A stretch of 64,000 nucleotides of DNA from Paragyromitra xinjiangensis. Lineage: Eukaryota > Ascomycota > Pezizomycetes > Pezizales > Discinaceae. The stretch is taken from contig JBCAMK010000005.1 in NCBI GenBank assembly GCA_038503065.1, positions 1,798,001-1,862,000 of the forward strand. Reading direction: 5' to 3'. A model generated the notes under the pieces. It was not told where the DNA came from and searched no databases. It saw only the letters and a list, made by a program, of their open reading frames with translations. This document shows, one piece after another, positions 12,701 through 23,609 of the stretch. How positions within the stretch are numbered: position 1 is the first letter of the stretch; the number at the start of each line of letters is the position of its first letter. The translations under genes and the position numbers were made by a program.

Positions 12701-13706
12701 ATTAACCACCATACTGATAGCAGCTGGCCATATCCGGGTCTCCATGCCTTAGCGAAGTTCTAGACCAGGAGGCTTGAGATAAGAAATTTCGTAAAACACA
12801 AGGACTACCAGTTTTCTGCTAGTAAGCACGGCACCTTTGGCCAATGGGTATCCTTCCTGTATCTGTATTTCTGTATGTAGCTACTTCGTGTAGATATGGT
12901 TGAATAACCCAGCCATTCAGAGGCTTTTATACAGCTACTCTTCTATCTATTTCAGGGCTGGTGATATGGTAAAGAATTAGAGTAAATCGAATACCTTTAC
13001 GGCCGCGGCTTATAATGCCTATTGTAGGTGGAGGAATCCCTTACCTCAGATATGGGCCGTCTACTAATGTTGATTTGTAGATGGACTGATTGATGGGTAT
13101 AACTGTCCTATCTGTAAACAGCTATTTTTAGTGAATGGATCAAAACGCCGTGAATAGATAAGTTTCCCTACTCTAATGTCAGCGACGTAATTGAATGCCG
13201 TTTTAGCCAATAGCCTAAGGCAATATAATATGTATTTACAGACGCGTATGGAGTATAGACGCTTCCTGTGCTTATTGCGCAGGACCAGAAAACATGATAC
13301 CACAATGGTAGTGGTAAGCTTGGCTACTCGAGTGGCAAGTCAGTCTATAATCTTCAGCAACTCTCGAGTATCCAGATTCTTCAAAAAGGAAGTCTAGGCG
13401 GTGTGACGTTGGAGATCCTGCGGGACAGCGGTACGGAACTACGGAACACATTTCGATGGAAAACTAAAAATAGCAACATAACGCAAGGAATTATTGTTCC
13501 GTTTAGGAAGTTACGATTAGGACCGTTACCGGTTCTAACGGCATTTTGAAGTAGATCCGGTACGTAGAGTAGCTTCAACAGCAGGATCAACCCGCGTGAT
13601 GCGATTCCACCTCGCAATTATAAAAGATCTATGTTTCCCTCTCAGAATAATACCAACATTCTCTAGCGACTTCATAAAATATACTCATCGGAAGCAATTC
13701 GAAAAT
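9792..13706. other. Long gene-free stretch
   Basis: About 3.9 kb with only short, motif-free frames on either strand. No repeat arms, tRNA or transposon domain were recognised by eye. It may contain old, heavily mutated elements. The last 100 bases upstream of 13707 are the likely promoter of the small secreted protein gene. Confidence 0.55.
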
Positions 13707-14502
13707 ATGATTCAAATCAAAGCCACTGTTTTGCTCCTGTTCGCGGGGTTTATCGCATGTGTGCTCGCTGCTGGGAATACAACCCAGGAATTTTATGTTT
13801 ATGCCAAAGCCGTTAATGGGCCCTCAAAATTCGATGGCCTTTATCGTAAGTTAGAATCAATCAACAAACCGTATAGAACTCTCGAATTAACATTTCTTAG
13901 TCAGCGGTTAGTGAAATACCTCGTAGCATAGCGAGCGCGTTTTTTGCTCACAAGTTTTATAGCCTATCACACTGGAGCTGGAACCAATGACTTGGTTTTC
14001 GAAGGCAAAGCCAACGCAAGCAAAGCTTTCCTAAACTCAACCCAACTCCAATGGGACCTAAATACCCCAGACATCCCCTGGGGTACGTTCTTGACCTCCG
14101 CTACCAATTATGCAGCATGGCAATTTGTTGGAGTCAATACCGGGTATGGAAAGACTGGGTAAGAAAACCCCCCCACATATCTCGAAACACATAATATTAG
14201 CCAAAAAAAAGAATTCGCTCACCACTTGTCGCGTAGATTTTCTCTGGGCCGTAACGGTATTACGATCGAGAACACCGTTGACGATTCTTGGGCTGGATGG
14301 ATTGGTACTAGCCCCCCCTCTCCCCAAACTATGAAAAAGAGGTTCCTCATCACTCGTAATCCCCGGTGCTAACTTTATTATAATTATTGTAGCCTGTGAT
14401 TGGTGGCATGGTGTTCCTCAGCTTTTCTATCAGTACAAGTACATCACCTACCCCCTCCCGGATAGCTGTGCAGCAATCTGGCTTTTCCCCGAGTTCATCT
14501 GA
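13707..14502 (+). CDS. Small secreted protein, fungal DUF7907-like
   Basis: Four exons close in phase: 13707-13845, 13963-14158, 14237-14304 and 14393-14502, giving 170 residues. A signal peptide (MIQIKATVLLLFAGFIACVLA) starts the protein. The mature part has the order YHTGAGTNDLVF, then a W-rich middle, then GFSLGRNGITI, DDSWAGWI and the C-terminal CDWWHGVPQLFYQYKYI. This pattern recalls a family of short secreted ascomycete proteins (I believe DUF7907) with no known biochemical function. The third and fourth exons are too short to show as open frames of their own. The fit of all three splice junctions to the conserved pattern supports the model. An apoplastic or cell-surface role is inference. 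Confidence 0.7.
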
Positions 14503-16249
14503 GGAGCGGGATTCAATGTATAGACCAAGGAAATCTGCGCATCTTCTTGTGTTTGAAGCCTCTAAGGAAATGAGTAGTTACATGGTGGGGGCGGGGGAAA
14601 GTTAGTTCTCTGAGAAATCCACGGATTAAAGCTATGGCGCTTATGCTTTAATCTTGTATTCCTTTTTCCTGACATTAATAATTATAAACTCTTTACCATT
14701 TCACAATGAAGTTCTAGGGTAGCGTGCTGGACCCGAACGCTGGTAAGTGTTAGCTGTTGGTTGAGGGGTTAATCGTGGGGTCTAGAGAGTACGTTTGAAC
14801 GAGAGGATTAGTGAACCTCATGTGATATTCTCAAGGCCCAATAATGATGGAAGCCATGGACTGGCAATTAGGTAAGGGGAACCCGATGGTGTTTGTAGAA
14901 GCGAGATAGGTCAATTGATCGACAGTTGCAAAAGAGGAACAACGTAGCGGAAGAGGAGCGGAAATATCCTTCCTTTGTACTACGAGCTTGACCTAGAGAT
15001 TAGTGATTGAACTGTCTACGTTATCAAACCAGCTTAACTATTAACTTATTGAGGTATTTTCAGTGATATGGGAAGAATTCCACGTGTGATCGCTCCAAAT
15101 CGACGGGTATTCAGTTTCATAAAGCTGATAATCCATCAATTAACTAATCAGCCCCACGTGGCCACGGTACGCGTAGGAAGACTATAGCCTGTTATAAAAA
15201 CATCACAGCCACAAAATGATGAGACGAATATGAGATATCATAGCTAGCAACCAACTATGAGATCACAACTAGTTGAACCCATGAACCATGGTATAGCGAC
15301 GAGTCTGAAAGCTATACTATGATTTAGCTCAAGGGTAAGAGCTCAAATGTTACAGAATTCAGAGTGCATGAGTGGTGAGGATCATGCTCATCCAAATCCT
15401 CTGGTGATACTTGAGATCGTAGGCCTGGCTCATCTATGACTTCGATAGATTCGGTTCAGTGACCTAAGCTAAAACAAGTTACATTTTTAAATCTGGGAAC
15501 CATAGCCTAGGTTCCAGTTATCCGAGAGACCAACCTTATGAGTACTTTGATCGAAACATAACTTTAATCGATCAGAGTTCGAACGTTCGATTTCAATCAC
15601 ATGGTGATTGATCCAAACCGTATATTTCTAGAAAGGTTATGACCTAGCTCAAATAAATTCATTAATCGATTGACTAACGTTAAGGATAAAGCACGTTGTC
15701 TAGGAATTAAAGTTTGTTGAGTGTCTTGACACATTTGATAGTTACCCTGGTCTATACTCTAGTTTAAGTCTCTCAAGCCTAAATCTAGATTTATTTGCAA
15801 TTGCCTAGATTGGTGGTGAGCTCTTTAGGTAAAAAAATATTGTAATGTGTGGACTGAAAGAGTTTCATTCCGTGAGGCTACGTATATATACGTTCAGAAG
15901 GTTATTTCAAGAATCTCAGATGCAACTAAGATAAGAGATAAATATCGCACATTTTACCCTCTGCTTGTTTTAAGACCTCGCACACCTTAAGCACATATAT
16001 ACTCATATGATAGTATCAAAGCTTAAGCTTAAGGAGCCTATATATCATAACGAAATATATAAACTGAAACTAAGGCCTTGAGTTCGTTGACTTTGAATTT
16101 TGGCATATATCCCCCAGAATAGCTTTCTGCGCGCCCGTGTGATACCCTACGATCAACAGTGTTCTCCGAGAAGCTATTCCACGATGTTAGGGTAGTATCG
16201 TGAATCGATCAATAACAAAGGCAAATTTGTGCCACTTCGGTCGCTCTTT

Positions 16250-16300
16250 CCAATGCTGTGTCCCACCCGGCCCCGTTCTCACTCATCGGGCCGGCATTGG
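16250..16300. repeat. GC-rich hairpin
   Basis: An inner stem CCGGCCC (16267-16273) pairs with GGGCCGG (16288-16294), and an outer stem CCAATGC (16250-16256) pairs with GCATTGG (16294-16300), with a bulge on the left side. It stands out in AT-rich surroundings. It may be a fragment of a mobile element end. Confidence 0.4.
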
Positions 16301-17999
16301 TGACTTAAGAGAACTGAACGTATATATAGCCATGGGCCTACGATAAAAATCCATGGTAAGACTGAATCAAAAGAGTGTATTAGTAGCTCATTAATGGCTC
16401 GGAGATGCTGTCGCGTGCATGCAAGAAATTCTTTCATTTTTCAGAGATGAGAAACATAAGTTCTAGATATGAGACGAAGACACATTTCCGTTAGCCGATC
16501 TTAGTAGCCAAAATGCTTGCTCAAATTAATAACAGTAGAATTATATGTCTAGGTCTATGCAGGTTTTATTAGTCGAGTGCCTCAACGCCCCCTTACCCCC
16601 GCCTGTGCGCTCCGAGCCAGGAAATCCTAGGGATAATACTCACAGATGCTAATGAGATACGAAGTATACTAGATCGCCGATACGTGCCCTGGGCTATGTA
16701 GATTCGAAGTGCAAGCCATTCCGAAAATCCACTGCCTGCATGCCTGCAGCAGATAATTTTTATCAGATAATAGGGGATAAGGGTCACGCAATTCATAAAA
16801 TTTTACCCTTATAGTACCGGTCTTATTTAGGTATCGCTCATGCCATCGAAAAATGGTCAAGGTGATAGGTTACATTAATTAAGCTAACAGCCATCGAATA
16901 ACTGATAACCTTCTCACTTCCCATCAACATGGGTAACTATCGTTGCCTCCCAAGCTTAAGAAACAACCGGGGGTTAACTCGAGCCCTCCGCGATACTTCT
17001 GAATGCTCCGAGTCTCATAATCCTAAAAACTTGTGGATTTCCTACATCTCTTATCGGAAAGATTATTGGCGCTGGCTTGGCGTTTCCAATAAACAGTTGG
17101 CTACTAGAGTTGCTGTATGGCACGTACAAATATGATACAGACCTCACATCATTTGTGTGGTAATTTCATGGAATTGATAGTCCCGCTATTTGTTCCCACA
17201 CACCGGTGTTTTGCTACTCAAGTTGCCCCAATTAAGAGTGAGGATATAACCCCTGTTAGCACTAGCCGTGGTTGACACTGCGGCTATTGCCGATAAACAC
17301 TAAATTAACCATAAACTAGAACCGTGGAAATGTATCTCAGAAAGAAGGTGGTGCCAAAGAAGTAACTAGCCAACGAAAATCTCTCTATCGAATCCAGGGA
17401 CCAGTTAAAGAGTCCTCAGATAGCTATTGGGTATGCCTGAACCCGCTACCAGGATTCAACTTTTACTATCTTTGGCTATAAAACAATATATCCGTAATGA
17501 GCTCAGAGGATTTGCGCCGGGGATAAGACTCGAATTTTATGCGTAAAGCCATCAGCTTTACCTGGTCATCGACTTTAACCTAGATGATGCTCACTTCTTG
17601 GACTCGCATTCCCGGCTAACGGCTATGGATTTCACACAGCTTACGTTTCTGGATCATTTCCGAAGTACGCAGCCTATGTTCACCTTGGGCTGTTTACTCT
17701 TCCACTGTTCCTCCTTTAAAATAAATTCATGTGTCAGATTAAGTTCTCGGGAATTAAATATCGTATTGATGAGAACAATGTGTTAGTATTCCTAAGCCAA
17801 CGTCTGAGCTGGAAATAGAAATGTGGACAAGACCCTTTTATTTACGTATTAAGACGATAGTCATCGTGAGTTCCGCGGACTTTCTATCACTTTGGCAAAC
17901 AAGTCCTTAGGATCCTAGTACTAGCTAACCAGGTTGCAACCACTATACAACACCCGAGCCAAGCATCAGTGCTTCTACCATTCATGAAGCCCAATTGCT

Positions 18000-18385
18000 T
18001 GTTTCTCCAGATTCCAGACCTAGTTGTGCTACCTAACTCCCCCCATTGTCGTAGTCCATAACTACCTCATTGGCAGTGTTTGACACGAAACCCTCGGTTA
18101 TTTTCACTGTTCCTCAAGTCCCGTCGCCGTGCATGTCGCCACCAATGGTAAGGGTTTCAGCTTCAGGTGAGAACGAAGCCCGAACCGTCCGCCCAGGATA
18201 TGCGGGGAAGAAAAGGAAATTGAGATTACAATGAGGGGTCTGAACGTTTGAAGGAGAGGTGGTATTGCAGAGAGTGCAGTGCGTATACAAGCCACTCCGT
18301 TGCTTGGACTTGTTGATCATTGGTCAGATCTTGTTCTGTCTTCTCTGCAGCGAAGCCCCGAGCGAGCTAAAACTGTGGCACAAGA
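18000..18385 (-). pseudogene. Possible decayed coding sequence
   Basis: Read on the minus strand, a stretch with coding character begins after an acceptor-like TTTTAG near 18370 (GFAAEKTEQDLTND, then TEWLVYALHSLQYHLSF). After a putative donor GTAATC it resumes as RTVRASFSPEAETLTIGG, which resembles a WD40 blade. Stop codons then interrupt the same frame twice before 18000. No start codon or complete gene model could be built. It may be a gene relic or simply a gene whose exons I cannot resolve. Confidence 0.22.
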
Positions 18386-19889
18386 ATTGAATACGGTATA
18401 CACGTGCCAAATAGAGTAGAGACTTACAGGTGTCGGCCACTCACCTACAAAGAGACTTTGCGCGTATCATATGTGAAATATTGAGGGGTTTATCGTGATA
18501 TAGGCACAATTTACTTTTTTTTCTTTCTGGAGGAATCATTTTACTTTTCCGGATTTCGGCTTTCGAATGTTCTTTTGATTCTCCACAAAAGAAAACATCG
18601 CGATAGGATGCAAGTCAACGGATCTATCCTGCATTCTAGCATAGTGGTTCCATGTCTCTATTCATTGTTATTGGCAAGATTTGAAAAACCTCGCGTAGGA
18701 TCCGGGAGGAAGATGCCTAGAGTATCAAGATCGGACTTACTCAGGTTTGCCCAGAACGGCCTGAGCAAACCACTAAACCTTCCGTGAAGCCGGCTCAGGA
18801 TAGTAGAAACAGCCCCCATATTTGCCCCATACGTACTAAGACATACATGTAGCGCTACGACACGAGAACCAACACGACTAGGTTATGTCTGTATCACGTC
18901 GAATCCTTACCCACCCCAGCTCCGCAACCCCCCGATGTTCAACGGCCTGCCACAGGAAATAAAGACACGTTCCTGCTAGGTACTCAAGACAAAAGTCCGG
19001 AAAATGGCTGTCAAACCTGTCGTAGGTATGATGGCGTTCCTAAAGCAAGGTACCAAACGGCGAATAGAAAACGGGCTTGCGAGACGTCACGACTCACGAT
19101 CTCATCTGTGAATCAGGGAACGTGAAAATTATTTCCTTGGGAGAACGTTGCATCTTAATTTAGTGAGGTTCTGCATAGAATTGCAATGGAATGAGAGGAT
19201 ATTCATGGAAACGACAGACTATCTCTAGAGGAAGAACAGAAGTTACCCAGTAGAGGTGGCTATTCGGGAAGTGATGGGTTCAATCCCAATCAGTTGGAAA
19301 TCTCGACTGCTGAGGTTGCGTGTGGTTAGAAATGGTTACGTGCAGGCTGGGATGATGGCGTTGCAGGTGGGATGATCGGATCAGCACGTGGGTCTGGCCT
19401 CAGGCCCTGGAAATGGCAATAATACAAAGTGTCCCAAGCCCTATGAAGGTGCAATGCCGCAGTAAAAAACACATAACGATTCACCATTAAGTGCTGTGAG
19501 ACTTGAACTCCCGTAACGCAATTCTTCGGCACTTCAAATCTCAAGTGGCTGCGATCGACAGGTCGTTTTGAAGTTGCTCAGGCCCGATTTTGTCTCCTAC
19601 TTTGATGGTTATCTGATCGATGAGGTCGAGTAGCTATAGGATAGAGATGTGCCTATAGGAGGTCGAGAAAGATTGCAACTTCGTGCACAAGAAGGTTGAG
19701 ATACCATTTATATGAAAGAATGTAGATTTAATATATATGGAGCCATGGGTCCGGATCCATGGTACTAATTCGCCGTTTAAGTATTTTTTAGTCGACTGGT
19801 TAATTTTCCAGGCTGACAGATGTCAAAAGGCACTTACGGCACTAGGAACGATGGTACCCTGTTTTCGCCTCGCATTCCCGGGACAGGGC

Positions 19890-20239
19890 CTAGTCTTGGC
19901 TGAGGTATGTAGTTAGGGGAAGCATTCGCTTGTTAATTAACATATCTACTCGCACTACAAATGGGTGTCTGTCGATCATTGAGAGGCGGTACCCAGTACC
20001 TGCATTTGGATATGATATGGTATAATATGCATGAAGCTCTTCGTTTAGGTCCCAGGAACTACTAGCCGGAGTTGACGACAACTCCCGCTCGGATATGATG
20101 TGCAACGAAAGAAAAGCCACACAAAACAATTATACCCCACCTCAAAAGCCTCGAGCTCTAAGATGTGTCTCTGATCCCACTCCCAGTCAAGTGTTCCCAT
20201 TGGGATAATTTTGCAAGGTCGACCGCTGTCAGAGCTCAT
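19890..20239 (-). CDS. Possible small unrecognised gene
   Basis: A frame starting at 20239 (MSSDSGRPCKIIPMGTLDWE) runs to about 20134, where a GTATAA donor-like site occurs. A second frame at about 20090-19900 contains SSWDLNEELHAYYTISYPN. Joining them would need an intron whose acceptor is uncertain. Amino acid composition looks protein-like but no family is recognised and no third exon was found. It lies 230 bases upstream of, and divergent from, the membrane protein gene at 20470. Confidence 0.18.
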
Positions 20240-20469
20240 GTGAAACGGTCCACCTTCCTGGCCGTAAAGAAGTCCAATCTAGGACAGGTCTAGCTATTTC
20301 TCGGTTACTGATGCGTATAGAAAATGGGAATTGTTCCGTGGATTACTTTTATCTTGCTGGCATTAACTGAGCGTGCTACACATCCTCAATCGTATATCTA
20401 TCTTCTTATGGCCCCAGCTCTACCAGCTCTACTCCCCATGTTGTTTGTCCTATCGCACCCATCATCAAC

Positions 20470-21818
20470 ATGATTACGCTCCTTTCTCATAATTATGTCC
20501 TGCAAGAAGTTACCCGAACTGACATGAAAGTGGCATCGATATGCTGGGGCTTCACACTTGGGTTCGGGTTTCTTACAACATGGGAAGCTATCCGGCAAAC
20601 TCGTCGAGCGCGGGATCCTCTTCGGTCTGCCTACATATGGATGATCTGGTTAGAAATAATTGTTTGTCTGGCGTTCTCGATAATTTGTTGGATCCACTTG
20701 GACGGGGGTATTCCTCCAAGGTATGCGATTTACACGATTCTATCGTCTCGTTTTTTGTTAATCTTCTGCTAACCCTTGCGTAGTTTCGCCTTCTACTTTT
20801 GTATTTGTGAGCCATAAACCCTAATTTGAGGCACCAATGTAAACGTAACTGATAGTAAAACAGTGACCTTTTGGGCGCTACAAGTTCAGTTCCTCTTACA
20901 AATCATCATCAATCGAATTACCGTCATTCTAGCCCACGACCACCGCGCCTGGAGGATGAAGTGGGGTGTTGCTGCTTTAATCACAGCCGTCAATATTTCC
21001 GTTTATTGCATCTGGATTCCAGCGCGCCTACAGATCTCCGAAAGGTAAGTGCTCAAGAATCCATGGTGGATTAGAGGATCTCTCTTGCTGACCGTAGCAG
21101 GTACATTCATATCAATGACGTTTGGGATCGGTGTGAAAAGGTTATCTACCTTATTGTCGATGCTATCCTTAATTGGTATTTCGTCAAGACTGTTAAGCAG
21201 CGACTTGTCAATTATGGTAGCGCTAAATACAATCGTCTTGTAACGTTCAATGTTAGGATTATCTGCCTCTCACTCATGATGGATGTAGGTATCCCTTGTA
21301 GAGTTGTGTTAAATTGAGAGCACGAGTCTTATCTAACAAAATATATAGCTTTTGATAATTGGAATGATGAGTCTGAAAAACAGCTTTGTGTAAGTTTTCG
21401 CATGTACAATTACCCGGAAACATTCAAAACTTCTTACTAACACTCCATCAGCTACATGCAGTTCCATCCACTAGCATACACAGTCAAACTGATGATCGAA
21501 ATGTCTATGGCGAACCTCATCCGAAAGGTCGCTAGCGAGAAAAACGACATGGGGATCGGCGGTTACGAACTTAGTATCAGCACCGGTACCGCGAATCAGA
21601 CTAGACGAAACCACGTGTCCCAGCTCACCAGCAACGGGGGAGTGGTAGTACACAAGGAAGTGATTGTGGAGAGTCGAGCTTTGGAGGATCAGGTTAGCGA
21701 GACCTCTGGCAAGGAGCCGCAGGAGGATGATTCCCCTTTACGGAACGAGACTTGGGGTAGAGTCACGTATAACACTGACATTTCGTCGGGTGGTGCACAT
21801 GGGCATAATAACGTTTGA
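20470..21818 (+). CDS. Fungal seven-helix integral membrane protein
   Basis: Six exons close in phase: 20470-20720, 20784-20806, 20864-21044, 21101-21284, 21349-21389 and 21452-21818, giving 348 residues. Two of the exons are only 23 and 41 nt. Seven hydrophobic segments are visible: near residues 20-40 (SICWGFTLGFGFLTTW), then IIVCLAFSIICWI, TFWALQVQFLLQIIIN, AALITAVNISVYCIWI, VIYLIVDAILNWYFV, IICLSLMMDLLIIGMM and the segment around FHPLAYTVKLMIE. The C-terminal 100 residues are polar and probably cytosolic. The pattern NRITVILAHD...DVWDRCEKV belongs to a widespread family of uncharacterised ascomycete membrane proteins distantly reminiscent of rhodopsin-like receptors. Ligand and signalling role are unknown. 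Confidence 0.78.
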
Positions 21819-23609
21819 GCCACCACTGGGCTCATTTCCTTTGTGTTGGTTTGATTTCGTATTCGGTTAATAGAGCAATAGGTTTATTTTGCTTGGGTGA
21901 AGTCCATGCATTTATGCCTTTTGTATTGCTAGACGATTTAAATATGATGCCACGTTCTTTTTTTTTAAGTGTAGATATTTAAACTTTGTAATCACCTCTA
22001 AGGATAATATGCTGGCTTCACATAGTCGAAGCCGTACATAGTAAACTACCTCAGATTCACTTTGTTCTAACTGCTTGTCTAGAACTTCAAATGCCCCCCA
22101 TTGTGGCTGGTCTGAGACATGCACTCTCCTCGTCACGGCAGGCCATCCATGGTTTAGGTCTGTTTGGTTTCACCACGCCGAGTGATGTTGCATGACCGGT
22201 TGCCAGTGGCTGTATTGATTTATCAGAGGAAATTAGTTGAGGCTAGGCTGTATCCCAAGCTTATAAGAGATAGACACAATTGTTGGATGATCATAAGTCA
22301 TCACTCGGTGAAAGGAAGTGCTATCATCATAGAAATATTGAATACGTGAAAAGCCCGCTTATATCAGTAATCGATGAACAACTTCACCGGACCTTACAAA
22401 CAAATAATAAACACCTGACAGACTAGCCAACAACCCCAACCTTGAATCGATCCACTATATCATATACAGCCTCGGCCGAACATGGCTCGTATACGGCCTA
22501 GCCCATGTACACCAACCATTTATGGCTCCACTTGGGTCTGAACCATGGACCTCAATTTCCGAAGTATTGAACACGATCCCGACAGAGCTTTATTGGTACA
22601 AGGACCTAGTTCTCCCGCTTTTAGTGTTTTTTACTAGTCACGTAGCGATATCGGGTAACACAAATTTAGAGGTTGATATTCAGTAATTATGCTAGGGATG
22701 GCCATGGTAAGGCGGAACTTAGTTGTGGTTTGGTCTCCCCCCGTCGGATAGCATAGCCTGGAGCCCAAGAAGCATAACTACAATGTCCTGGAAGTTATGA
22801 GCTTCAGGCGAAACCCCGAACCACTACCCCATCGGTAACAGCGAGGAGGTGCAGAAGTCCCTACCAGAGATATCTAAAGAGAAAGGGGTTTCAAGACCCC
22901 TCTAAAACAGGGATCGGCATTGCCTCCGGGAGGGTAGACAGAGTGTTATCTCCGACCTCCAATCAACCGTGTGGCTTCTCTTGTAAGTTAAGCAATTCCT
23001 TAGTTCCGTCGGCTCCTCCCGGCCGCGAGGCGACGGCTATGATCGGTCGGCTATGATCGTGGCGGGCAAAGCGATCTGGGTCGGGCTGGCAACCCTTCGT
23101 TACCCGTCCAGAGCCTCCGTGCTCATAGCAATGATTGTAGCGGCGCCGTTATGTGACTGGGCTGCCCCTGATCGGCATACCTTGCGGCTGCGGATGAAAC
23201 ATGTCTTGCTAAAGAATTCACAACATATCAAAGAATCCTGCCTTTTTATTCCCTATGGGGGGATTTGGAAACTTGGCAACCGAGGATTTGATTATTACTA
23301 AAGACTGCAATTATAAATTGCACCCCAGTAAAGAATTTCCCACTGGGCGGCGGGACCACTGGTTGTCAATTACACCACTGAGGACGAAAAAATTAGCGCT
23401 TAAGGAAAAAGATAAACAAAATAACATCCGCCGTAAAGCTACAAATATTCGATCGAGAAAAGAAAAATACAAAAAACAAATATCGTAATTGGATTGACAC
23501 TTGAAAATCAACTTTGCATTGAGCTTTAGGAGTTCGAAGTTAGACTGGCCTTTACCCGCTTTGGAATATGACCCTGGGGCCTTGGGTTTCAAGGGTCGTC
23601 AGCATGAAC
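21819..23609. other. Intergenic between convergent genes
   Basis: About 1.8 kb separating the membrane protein gene and the F-box/ankyrin gene. A patch around 22980-23180 is distinctly GC-richer than its surroundings and carries a short repeated GGCTATGATCG motif (about 23034-23060). No coding region was recognised. Confidence 0.5.

Larger units (their letters stand above)
14503..20469. other. Six-kilobase gene-poor, TA-rich tract
   Basis: No intact gene is supported. The tract is rich in TATATA runs and short palindromes, including a GC-rich hairpin at 16250-16300 and a recurring CCATGG-centred motif (15286, 16330, 16351, 19743, 19757). Two patches look like decayed or unrecognised coding sequence on the minus strand (about 18000-18385 and 19890-20239). 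The appearance fits old transposon and gene debris, possibly altered by repeat-induced point mutation; that cannot be measured by eye. Confidence 0.5.

Noticed and set aside
19270..19300. GGGTTCAATCCC motif resembling a tRNA T-arm
   Set aside because: No acceptor stem, D-arm or anticodon arm could be folded around it, so it was not called a tRNA.
23053..23301. GC-rich patch with an 82-residue frame
   Set aside because: Composition differs from its surroundings, but the frame has no recognisable domain and no splice partners.
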